From JAJCYL01 sp963664285 (GTDB lineage: Bacteria; Bacteroidota; Bacteroidia; Cytophagales; Cyclobacteriaceae): DNA of 64,000 nt. Under the pieces are notes generated by a model. The model worked only from the letters and a program-made list of their open reading frames with translations. It did no database searches and was not told where the DNA came from. A program made the position numbers and the translations under genes. Shown here piece after piece: positions 56,008 to 64,000 of this stretch (the stretch's first letter is position 1; the number at the start of each line of letters is the position of its first letter). Where the stretch lies: contig CAXXNX010000055.1 of assembly GCA_963664285.2 (NCBI GenBank), positions 1 to 64,000 of the forward strand, written 5' to 3'.

Positions 56008-56718
56008 TTATATCGTTATTAATACCCCGAAAGCGATAGCGGTCACGATCCCCACTTTATGCCAGAATATCGCCCGCTTTAGTTTTTTAATCTGCTTTTC
56101 GAGGGCGGCTATTTCATCTTCACTGAGCTGGTTTTGATCGGTGGCCAGTGTCACCCTGTTTTCAATTTCTGTAATTTCGTTTTTAAGCTCGGCGATAATA
56201 CCGCTTTTCCGATCTGAGTTGTATTGCGATTCGCTTAGCGCCGTTTCTACCATTTCGGTTTTATCTACCAGGTAGTCTTTCTCTTCCAAATCGGCGTGAA
56301 CTTCGGCCAATAACACTCTAGGAACGGCCGGGGCGCTTTGGAAATCCTGTGCGGTAAGGTTTACATACTGGTAGCGACTAATGAGCCGTAAGACGCTATC
56401 TGAATCGGATTCACGTAAGAATATTGACTTTTTAGTCCTGGTCCGCCTGAACCTTTTTTCGATCTGCAGTATTTGGCCAGTAAGTGAGTCTACTTTGTCA
56501 TCGCTTCGTTTTACGATTGCTTCGAGGCTGTGGATCTTATCGCCCCGTCGGCGTGAACTTTCTACCGATGCGTTGAACTTCGCATTATATTTTTTGGTCA
56601 GTCGTTGGTAGGTATCCCGGTCTGTTTCAATCCCCGCTGATCTGAATAGTGTTGCGGCTATAATTACACCGGAAATAATCAATACAATGAATGGCCAATA
56701 TTTCTTTAAACGGTTCAC
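56008..56718 (-). CDS. Membrane-anchored coiled-coil protein, spanin-like
   Basis: The 236-residue protein starts at a GTG whose GTGA overlaps the stop of the holin-like gene. An N-terminal transmembrane helix (YWPFIVLIISGVIIAATLF) is followed by long charged coiled coils (about residues 40-110 and 160-215) and a second C-terminal hydrophobic helix (HKVGIVTAIAFGVLITI). The arrangement with a large periplasmic coiled coil fits a phage spanin or Rz-like protein. The overlap with the holin-like gene supports coordinated translation. No sequence motif proves the call. Confidence 0.5.
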   Translation of the reverse strand: MNRLKKYWPFIVLIISGVIIAATLFRSAGIETDRDTYQRLTKKYNAKFNASVESSRRRGDKIHSLEAIVKRSDDKVDSLTGQILQIEKRFRRTRTKKSIFLRESDSDSVLRLISRYQYVNLTAQDFQSAPAVPRVLLAEVHADLEEKDYLVDKTEMVETALSESQYNSDRKSGIIAELKNEITEIENRVTLATDQNQLSEDEIAALEKQIKKLKRAIFWHKVGIVTAIAFGVLITI

Positions 56719-56927
56719 GATTTGGATTTCTCAGCAAAATTCTGGATCTGTTTCAAACCAAGTATCCCTATAATGATCCCTATAATGGACAGATCCGGCG
56801 CAAATTGTGTGGCTCTAGCCATGTGCATTATCCAGTCGGCCAGGAAGGTGAACAGCACTGACAGGTTCATCAATCTCATGCTGCTAAACCTGCCTGTCTG
56901 GTCCTGTAAAAATTCGATTAGTTTCAT
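56715..56927 (-). CDS. Holin-like small membrane protein
   Basis: 70 residues from MKLIEFLQDQTGRFSSMRLM. Two hydrophobic stretches (NLSVLFTFLADWIMHMA and LSIIGIIIGILGLKQIQ) are separated by a short loop, and the C-terminus is basic (NFAEKSKS). This is a class II holin-like layout, which permeabilises the inner membrane at lysis. The longer frame from 56954 overlaps the end of tnpB and is less likely. It heads the lysis cassette. Complete. Confidence 0.55.
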   Translation of the reverse strand: MKLIEFLQDQTGRFSSMRLMNLSVLFTFLADWIMHMARATQFAPDLSIIGIIIGILGLKQIQNFAEKSKS

Positions 56928-57485
56928 GTTTTCTAAGTTTTTAGTGTTTGACATCCTCTCTTTTTAAGTTTCCCGAAACGGGGTGCAATGCCCTGCACCG
57001 AGATAGGATATTTCGAGCTGCGTTAACATCCCTGTTATGAGAAGATCCACAACCTGAACAAATCCATTCTCTTTCGCCTATTGCCCTTAGTCCACTCGGC
57101 CCTGTGCGTTCACCGCAGGCCGAGCAAGTAACAGTAGACCAATATTCTAAAATGACATGGAAAGTAACGCCCCGCTTTATAGCCGTCGTTCCAAGCGCTA
57201 CTTTTAACCCATGCCATGATGCGTCATATACTGATTTTGCGAATTTTGTTTTTACAAGTTTTGAGCTGGAAACGTTGCCAACTGCTATGTAGTCAAACTG
57301 ATCACATAGTGTCTTGACGGTTTTATAATTCCAGTCTTTTCGAATGTTTTTGATTTTAGCCTGAATAGCCGTGACGCGTTTCTTCTTGTTAGCCCTCTGA
57401 GCCATTGCCAACTGATCGGCATATTTTTTAGTTATGTTCGGTCTATCTAAAGCCTGACCATCAGATAAAGTAGCAATTGTTTTAA

Positions 57486-59105
57486 CCCGCATTATTCATA
57501 GGCCACCAATTTTGGGATTAATAATGGGTTGCTAACTATTTTTGATTGGAGTGTATGTATTAATTTGAAGATCAACCAGGTTTCTGGATTTCAAAGGACA
57601 TTAGAGCGTTTTTTTGTTAGAATTTTTCAATTTTCAGTCAAAGCTCTATTGTGTTCTTATGGAAGAACATTTTTTTGATTAAACCAAACTGTTTAACTGA
57701 TCGGTCAGTTCACCGTAAGCAAATCGCCCAGCAGGTATTGATATCTAAAGGCTCTTGAGAATTGTATTGTCAATGATCTTTTCCTTTCTTTCAGGCACGC
57801 CCCAACCTTCATCAGGTAAAGCCGGATATTGTCCACTTGCCATCGTTTAGCAAAGTGGTGTTTTGTTTTGGCAATTAATAATTTAATCTGCCGGAACATT
57901 TCATAACAGAGGGTAGCGATGATTAAACGCATGAAATTGGCCCAGTAGCGATGACAGGAAAGCCGGTCGGAATAAGTCATGTTTTTGAGTTCCTTTATTC
58001 GATTTTCACTGGCATCACCTCGCTTGACATAAAAATCAAAGTAAATCTGTTGAGCGGTCATCGCTTCAAAGTTGCTCACAAAGTAACGGACATTCATTCC
58101 TTTTCCGGTAGACTCCACTTTGGCGTACAGCTTTTCAGAACGATCCCAGCTTTTGGCCTGGTAAGTAAACGGGCCAACAAACTCTTGATGTTTGATGATT
58201 TTTGAAGCATATTCCTTTTTACTTCAATGATAGTCTGTTTGGTAAAAGTCTTTAAAACTTCATTACTACTAATACCTAAACAAAATTGAAGGTCAAACTG
58301 CTTAGCTATCCAATAAAAAGATGCTCCTGAAAAGCCACTATCCGCTCGAATAAGGATCTTTACTGAGGGCAGTTTTTTTCTGATTTTAATGACAATCCTT
58401 TTCAATAAGGCCACAAACCATTTGTTGGAGTGACAATTGCCCGGACGTAGTACTGGTAAAATGACCTGACCGGTGTTCCCGTCCTTAAAGAACAACTCAT
58501 GGTACATAGTCTGTCCATAATAGCCATTATACAAACTGAGTTGTTGGGATTCATGAGTAGGGTCATCGGTACCATCTACATCAATGATGATTTGACCAGT
58601 CTTCTCTTTCAACTCCTCTACATAACGGTCTACAAACCATTGACTCATCTGGTAGATCAGACTCCGATCGGCCTTGTTTTCAAATCGACTTAAAGTAGGC
58701 TGGGAACATAATCCGCTATCTAGTACTTTACGGATCACCGGATCCTCTCGGAGTTTTTGTTCGTCATTGCAATCCTGATAGCCCTGCATCATTAAAAACA
58801 CCCGTTGGCGAAGCATTTCTTCATAAGTGTATTCGATAAAAAAGGGGTTTCGATAGTCAGGAATCAGTGCGGCGAAGCTTTTTAATAGACCAGTCTTTCT
58901 CTCTACTTTTTCACTTAACAATATCGCTCCGTCTGAGCTAATCGCTGATGCTGAAAAATCAAATTTAAAAGCTTGTTTTCCTCGATAAAATACGGTATCT
59001 TTTTCCTTATATTCAGGCATAAATTAATTGCTTATTTTGTTGTCTAACTATCTCAATATAAGCAATTTATGCCTGTTTTTTATTGTCTACTATGAATTTT
59101 TCGGG
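57486..59105 (-). mobile_element. IS1380-family element copy D, inside tnpB
   Basis: 1620 bp, same ends as copy C, flanked by TTAA at 57482-57485 and 59106-59109. One base is missing from a T-run at about 58215-58220, compared with copy C, which frameshifts the transposase. Confidence 0.94.
57705..59020 (-). pseudogene. IS1380 transposase of copy D, frameshifted
   Basis: Identical in most positions to the intact copy at 38678-39994. A one-base deletion near 58218 changes EVKKEYASKI to EVKRNMLQKS and ends the first frame at 58094. The rest continues in another frame to 57705. Two substitutions (HESQ for HGSQ, SFYWIA for SFYRIA) are also seen. Not functional unless the deletion is an artefact. 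Confidence 0.9.
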
Positions 59106-59746
59106 TTAAGGCCCAGATCAATACCGATGAGTTTATTGGTTGGGATTCTTTTTTCCGGTTCTTTTTCGATTGTAATGTTGATGTACCACCTTCCCCTTGA
59201 ATCCTGATTTATTGAACCGCTTTTAATTTTTCCGTCGATGGGTCTTGATTGCCAAAATCTGAATACAGCTCCATTGAACGAAAAGCAATCTTTCTCTATT
59301 TTAATAGTTTGGTAACACCAGGGAATCCATCCAAAAGAACGTTTGACACCTCTCCATGATAATTTCCTTTTCCCAAACTGCTTGGCACGTAAAGTATACT
59401 CATGGCAAATTCTCTGGATTGTCTGAGAGTTAAGGTCTATTATTTTACTGCATCCTTTTGTTAGATCGTGCAAATCATAATATGATAGAGGCTTGCCGAA
59501 TTTGGACCAGCTAATCTGATTGGCTTCGTTACAGTAATTCCATACATAGTTTACAGCACTTGCCATTTTCAGCAATTGCTTTCTTTTTGAAGAATCTTTT
59601 ATCCTGTATTTGTAGGTTAATACCATTCATGGCTTCTTGAATAACGCGGGCCCTTGTGGCTGGGCGGCCATGAATGGATTGACTCTTTAAAGATACCTTA
59701 ATTTGTTAAATTTTTTCATGCAAAAAATCAGTGACCTACATCGAAT

Positions 59747-60061
59747 TTAGTGTTTAAATAAATCAATAAAGGTTTCGAACTTATGCCATACAATCAGCCC
59801 TAAGCTCCCAAGTGCGGCAAAGAATATTATGATTCCCTTTTTCGTTTTTCCGATGTAATGAAATATGGAGAATACCGGATAAATGACGTCTATTTTTTTG
59901 GCATGGCTTTCAATCTTCCGATCTATCGTGTCCAGCTTTTGATCTACTTTTACCTTCCATATCTCATCAGCTTCCTGTCTTTTTACCAGCCCGGGTACGC
60001 CGAGTTTTTTATCGCCTATCAAAGCCAATTTGATTTCCTGTACGTCTTTTGCGATGCTCAT
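59747..60061 (-). CDS. Small phage-type membrane protein with coiled coil
   Basis: The 104-residue protein has an N-terminal charged part (MSIAKDVQEIKLALIGDKKL), a predicted coiled coil (VDQKLDTIDRKIESHAKKID) and one C-terminal transmembrane helix (GIIIFFAALGSLGLIVW). The layout is like XhlA-type or holin-accessory proteins of phages. It lies upstream of tnpB and the holin-like gene on the same strand, so tnpB seems to have landed inside the lysis region. Function is inferred from context only. Confidence 0.5.
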   Translation of the reverse strand: MSIAKDVQEIKLALIGDKKLGVPGLVKRQEADEIWKVKVDQKLDTIDRKIESHAKKIDVIYPVFSIFHYIGKTKKGIIIFFAALGSLGLIVWHKFETFIDLFKH

Positions 60062-60332
60062 ATGTCGATTAACAATTGAACAATTAATGTGAAAATGTGT
60101 AATGGAAAATGGACCGGCTGAGCGGCCTGAAAATGAAATGGTGTAACTGTTAGCTAAAGATAAGAAAAAACCGTTATTTTTTACCTAATTACTTAGTGTC
60201 GTTTTTGACTACACGCCGCTTTACGTTTCAGAATCCGCCTGGAAGTACAACAATCGTGGCAATGATAACGCTTTCGGCACGTTCCTTCAGGGTTGCTTCG
60301 GTTGAAGCGGTTGCCCTATCGGAGGTGGTAAA
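60062..60332. other. Spacer between the phage remnant and the methylase gene
   Basis: About 270 bases. The part 60210-60340 is less AT-rich, which may be the remnant of a phage structural gene (AFGTFLQGCFG-like codons). I cannot identify it. Confidence 0.35.
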
Positions 60333-61730
60333 TTAAGCTAGTTTAATCTTGTTAGCTTCGCTTAATGCTGAAATATGGTGCATAAATTTGTTTACTTCTT
60401 TAAGTGCTTGAGTACGTAAGTCTCCAAGCGGCATTGGAACCATAAACTCACTTTCCCAAATATCTGGCTTGAGCTCTGGCTGGCTGGCCGTTTCAGATAA
60501 ATAGTAATTCTGTGCTCTCGCATATTCACTTCTTAATGCACACCAAAGCAATTTTCCCTGTTCTATTGAATCGGGACGAATCACAAGAAATCCTGATGGA
60601 CATATTGCCTTATCATATTCAGCAGGTACTAGCACGACAGTTCCTCTTGAACTGTTGTTGATGGCAACCAGCACATCACCTTTCCTGATTTGGTACTTTC
60701 CCCTTGTTGGAAGTTCGTCAAACAGACCAGTTATATGGCTGACGATTAATCCGTATGGGGTGACATCACCAATCTCAATATATTTTAGAATTTCGTTGCT
60801 GTTTCTCAGTTTGTCCTTATTCTGCTTGCTGATCTTTGGGGTAATTTTGAAGTCCTTCCCATAGTGGATTTTAATTTTCTTCGCCTTCTCCTTGCTTCGC
60901 AAGGCGTCACGGCATTTTTTTAAATCAGGAGAGTAATAAAATGAATCCAGATGTTCAGTTTTCAAATTTTCTGGAGACACTATCCACGCTTGCTGAGGGC
61001 ATTCCAGATTTTCATGCTGATCCTGATTTGTTTTGATCGATTCATTGAGTTGCCCTGTCCTTATCCAATTAAAATACATCATTAGAATATCGACAAGATT
61101 GTTTCTTTTCGTTGAGTCATTACAGTGGCTATCGTGGCCAATGTTATTAGCGATCGACATAAAAACATGTCCCTGAACTTCATTTTCTTCTTCTTTCTTA
61201 CGCAGATGAATAATGGATGTTTTGATATTCGCCTTCGCTTTAAAAAATGCATTGAAAGGCAAAGAGTGAACTCCTAGCAATATAAATTCTCCCAGCATCC
61301 ATTCCCTTACATTCTTCTGTGTTTTCCCATTCAATACCGTGTCATCAATTACAATAAGCATCTCTCCACCTGGCTTTAGCAATTCATTGTATCGATCAAG
61401 GAAAAGGACGTTTGATTTTGCTTTTTTTCTGCCAGCTGCAACGTCTCTTTGCTGCAGTATTCTATTTTCATCATCATTCCCAACTTCATAACTCATACTA
61501 AATGGGGGATTACTTAGAACCAAATCAAATGACTCTGGAATTAATTTGTTTTTATGGTCTGTAATTTCATCTTTGCGTTCAGCAGTGCTGTCATCAGTAA
61601 TTAATGGTTCGCTGTCCAGCCCGTCACCGTGAAAAATATGACTTCCCCCATCACCATGTAAATACATATTTATTCTAGCGACCCGTGAAACCCTTTCGTT
61701 CCCTTCCACACCGAACAAACATTCATAACA

Positions 61731-63435
61731 GGGCGTCTTTGAATAAATTAAGATTCTGATAATCAAAGAGTTAAAAGAGGTTTGAAAGGATAAAGAACCC
61801 CGAAATCGGCCGAATAGGGCTTTTTTCGGGGTTTTTGTTTTGCTAGATTGTGGTGTAGAACACATCTAACACCACAAATTAGAATGCAAAAAAGGCTTTT
61901 CCAACCCGAATATGGTTTAACTCCAAAATGGTATTTGTTTAAGAGCAGTAAATTGGGTGCAGTTTATGATAGTCTACCGTGGAATCAGTTAGCGGACTGC
62001 CTGCCTGAAGAAAATAACGGACCTGGTGCTCCCCGGTGGTTTTCCTCAAAAGGGATGTTTGCGCTGATGTTTCTTAAGTCCTACCTGAGTATCAGTGATG
62101 AGAAACTAATAGAACGCTTTAACTCCGATTGGAGCCTACAGTTGTTCTGTGGCAAAATGTTATCAGACACAGAGAAGATTCGAGACAATGCTATCGTAAG
62201 CCGCATCCGCAGTTATCTGGCTGAGCATACAGACTGGCAACAGCTCCAACAAATATTGATCGAACATTGGAAAAGAGACATGAATAATACCCATGTGCTT
62301 TTAATGGACGCTACCTGTTATGAGAGTTATATCCGTTTTCCTACTGATGTAAAGCTGTTATGGGAATGCTGCCATTGGGTGTTTGAAAAGCAATTGTTCC
62401 GATGGTGTAAAGTAGTGAGAAAGAAAAGGCCTCGCTCCAAATATGTTGAACAAAAGCGCAGACAACGCGATTATGAGAAAAGACGCAGGAAGACCTATAA
62501 AGAAGGACGTAAGCGTAAAAAAGCCCTGTTGTATCTGCTACACAAGGGGTTGATCCAACTTCAACAAGTTCTCAACGATGCTAAACTGCCACTGCTTAAT
62601 GAGCAGGAAAGAGATTACCTGAGAACCATCAAAAAAGTACTTGAACAACAGCAGTTCCTACAAACCCACCCGGCCAAAGAGTTAAAAAACCGCATCGTAT
62701 CATTGGCAAAACCCTATGTCAGGCCGATAGTCAGGGGAAAAGAGAACAAAAGAGTTGAGTTTGGCATGAAGGTACATATGCTGCAAGTGGATGGGATCTG
62801 CATGATTGAGTGTATGAATTTCAACGCTTTCAATGAATCCACCCGGCTCAAGATTAGTACTGTAAAGCACAAACGACACTTTGGAGCACTTAATCAATTG
62901 GGAGCTGACCTGATCTATGCCACAAATGCCAATCGAAGATTTTGCACCAAAAAGAAAATCTTCACTTGCTTTCCTAAGAAAGGCCCCCAACCTCTTACTA
63001 AACAAGACAGTCGGCTCAGTGGACTCATCGCCAATCAAAGGGCTACAGTGATGGAAGGCAGCTTCGGTGACCACAAAACTCATTACGGGACCAACAGGAT
63101 TAAAGTTAAAGGAGAGAAAAATGAAAGACTGTTTGTCTTTTTTGCTGTGATGACCGCTAACGCAGTAAAAATTAGTAAAAGAAAACTATTGCTAAATACA
63201 GTTGATCCACCATTCCAACAGGCCGCATAACTAAAAAACAAAAGTCGTTTTCTACTTCAAAGGAAGCACTATGTCTATACACCAAAAACGCACTTTCAAA
63301 CTCTATTTTGTAACAAAAATTGTACTCTTTCAAGAGCAGGTAATCAGTATGATGATCAATCTCTCCTCTATTGAAAATCCTGATCCCATTTTTAACCCCT
63401 CTTTCTTCTCGCTGAACTAATTTTCAAGGACGCCC
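61731..63435 (+). mobile_element. IS5/IS1182-like element with 7-bp target duplication, copy 2
   Basis: Nearly identical to 16054-17759 (one base shorter after the transposase stop). Flanked by CATAACA at 61724-61730 and 63436-63442. Same leader terminator hairpin. Confidence 0.93.
61884..63230 (+). CDS. Transposase, IS5/IS1182-like DDE family (copy 2)
   Basis: Complete ~448-residue protein, differing from the copy at 16207 at very few positions (for example AEHTDW for AEYTDW). The DDE core begins at LLMDATCYESYIRFPTD, and the C-terminal NQRATVMEGSFGDHKTHY holds the last acidic residue. With two almost identical intact copies, this family looks recently active. The start was chosen at the ATG rather than the upstream TTG that follows the leader hairpin. 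Confidence 0.9.
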   Translation: MQKRLFQPEYGLTPKWYLFKSSKLGAVYDSLPWNQLADCLPEENNGPGAPRWFSSKGMFALMFLKSYLSISDEKLIERFNSDWSLQLFCGKMLSDTEKIRDNAIVSRIRSYLAEHTDWQQLQQILIEHWKRDMNNTHVLLMDATCYESYIRFPTDVKLLWECCHWVFEKQLFRWCKVVRKKRPRSKYVEQKRRQRDYEKRRRKTYKEGRKRKKALLYLLHKGLIQLQQVLNDAKLPLLNEQERDYLRTIKKVLEQQQFLQTHPAKELKNRIVSLAKPYVRPIVRGKENKRVEFGMKVHMLQVDGICMIECMNFNAFNESTRLKISTVKHKRHFGALNQLGADLIYATNANRRFCTKKKIFTCFPKKGPQPLTKQDSRLSGLIANQRATVMEGSFGDHKTHYGTNRIKVKGEKNERLFVFFAVMTANAVKISKRKLLLNTVDPPFQQAA

Positions 63436-64000
63436 CATAACAAACCTTTTTAATCAACGCTTGTTGCTGCTTGTTTGTAAATCTTTTGTCATTCCTTGTA
63501 GCAGCAATCAGATAGTCCATCACTTCTATTAGAAAACCCGCTGTCCCCGCACAGGCATCAATCACTTTAGGTGGATTGGCTATATCACATGCGTGTAATG
63601 GATACGTGTCATAAAATCAACGACAGAGCGAGGTGTAAAGTATTGGCCAAGCTCCTTCCCTCTGACTTCCTGATTTAAGAACCTTTCAAACATACGGCCA
63701 TTTAAATCTTCATCCATGGCACTGAGATTAATGCTCTCAAATCTGATAATTAATTCTTTACATGTACTGGCTCCAAGCCTGAGTTTTTCCCTTGGGTCAA
63801 AGATTCTTTTCTGTCCTTTCTTTATCGAATCTTCAAGCTCATCCCTTAACGTTCTAAAAAGAATGTCCCGTACTGGATGATTTAATGTTTTCTCCGAACT
63901 TTTTAGCCATTCCAGAGTTAAGGGAATTTCATTTCGCGGAACATCTGTGTCTAGGCTTTGACGTTTTTTATCTTCTCTGATTTTTATAAATACAAATTTA

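Larger units (their letters stand above)
56941..59626 (-). pseudogene. tnpB: TnpB-like RNA-guided nuclease of the IS200/IS605 group, split by IS1380
   Basis: The N-part (59110-59626) starts MVLTYKYRIKDSSKRKQLLK with the typical OrfB helix region (AVNYVWNYCNEANQ) and reaches GIDLGL. The C-part (56941-57485) begins KTIATLSDG and has FDYIAVGNVSSSKLVKTKFA, the zinc finger CSACGERTG-x-CSGC and HNRDVNAARNIL. Excision of the IS and one TTAA restores GIDLGLKTIATLSDG, the RuvC-I motif. The canonical RuvC-II Glu (E in VEDL) is Gly here (AVGNVS), a variant known in some TnpB clades. No tnpA is present. It lies between phage lysis genes. Inactive while the IS is there. Confidence 0.85.
60333..64000 (-). 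pseudogene. N6 adenine DNA methylase (type I HsdM-like), split by an IS and frameshifted
   Basis: The C-part (60333-61730) has the catalytic motif LVLSNPPFS and a long C-terminal target-recognition-like region (DVLVAINNSSRGTVVLVPAE). The N-part (63436-64000, continuing past the window) has GQYFTPRSVVDFMTR and the SAM motif DACAGTAGFLIEVMD. Excising 61731-63435 and one CATAACA joins VCY to ECLFGVEGN. A one-base shift near 63588-63600 (between TRI and DIANPP) also breaks the N-part. Such proteins modify adenine in type I or fused systems. The fused C-terminal specificity-like part suggests a single-polypeptide or BREX/IIG-like design. No restriction subunit is in the window. Confidence 0.85.

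Overview
The window comes from a Bacteroidota genome, most likely a marine member of the Cytophagales. The evidence is about 40% GC by eye, AT-rich intergenic DNA, SPI/SPII-exported proteins of Bacteroidota type, DUF4421 and bbp2-type outer membrane proteins, a clustered set of sulfatases, and the family mix of the housekeeping genes (Amt, PhoD, TrmH, PadR, HMA-AraC). No rRNA, tRNA or CRISPR array was seen. The striking feature is decay. About a third of the window is insertion sequence, and a large share of the remaining genes are split by an IS, frameshifted, internally deleted or reduced to ends. Excising several ISs together with one target duplication restores the host reading frame exactly (galK, tnpB, chbG, the DUF4421 gene and others), so these are recent insertions.

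Layout. 1-7.7 kb: a hexosamine/galactose salvage cluster on the plus strand. It holds galK (split by an IS1595 element), a GH109-like glycosidase (two frameshifts), a sugar nucleotidyltransferase, an APH-fold sugar kinase, a Gfo/Idh/MocA oxidoreductase and an MFS permease. 8-10.4 kb: ammonium transporter amt plus a bbp2-like porin. 10.4-16 kb: an IS30 copy in an unrecognised gene, then one IS1380 nested head-to-head in another and sitting in an amidohydrolase remnant. 16-24 kb: a chbG-like deacetylase split by a 1.7-kb IS, then four sulfatase genes or remnants on the minus strand, all broken, one carrying a second IS5-like element and a MITE-like element. 24.1-26.25 kb: an ORF-less group II intron carrying a second MITE-like copy and an IS110 element whose leader holds two tandem copies of a structured RNA-like segment, a bridge-RNA candidate. 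26.3-33.5 kb: a mosaic of fragments (recombinase, class III cyclase, BNR-like protein, dispersed repeats), a decayed IS30, an alpha/beta hydrolase lipoprotein, and a GC-rich quinoprotein/cytochrome c gene that looks transferred. 33.7-36 kb: phage/ICE-like genes (terminase-small-like, M41-like, Spo11/TOPRIM-like). 36-43.2 kb: a DMFase-like LamG lipoprotein, an intact IS1380, a Nudix hydrolase and PhoD. 43.3-49.4 kb: fragments, a metal-response group (His-rich protein, HMA-AraC regulator, HMA chaperone), PadR with its operator, an outer membrane protein, a basic H1-like protein and a TrmH-family methyltransferase. 49.4-53.3 kb: an IS1111-type element in a terminator hairpin and an intact IS30 copy in a DUF4421 gene. 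53.4-60.1 kb: a prophage or island remnant with tyrosine recombinase, HicBA-like pair, endolysin, spanin-like and holin-like genes, and a tnpB split by an IS1380 inside RuvC-I. 60.3-64 kb: a type I-like N6 DNA methylase split by the second copy of the 7-bp-TSD element.

How genes work together. The first cluster reads as release (GH109-like), uptake (MFS), phosphorylation (kinase/galK) and activation (nucleotidyltransferase) of galactose or N-acetylhexosamine. The sulfatases and the deacetylase fit breakdown of sulfated, N-acetylated polysaccharides. Most of that capacity appears lost here. Some single-base frameshifts fall in homopolymers and could be assembly errors. The IS insertions, deletions and truncated ends cannot be explained that way.
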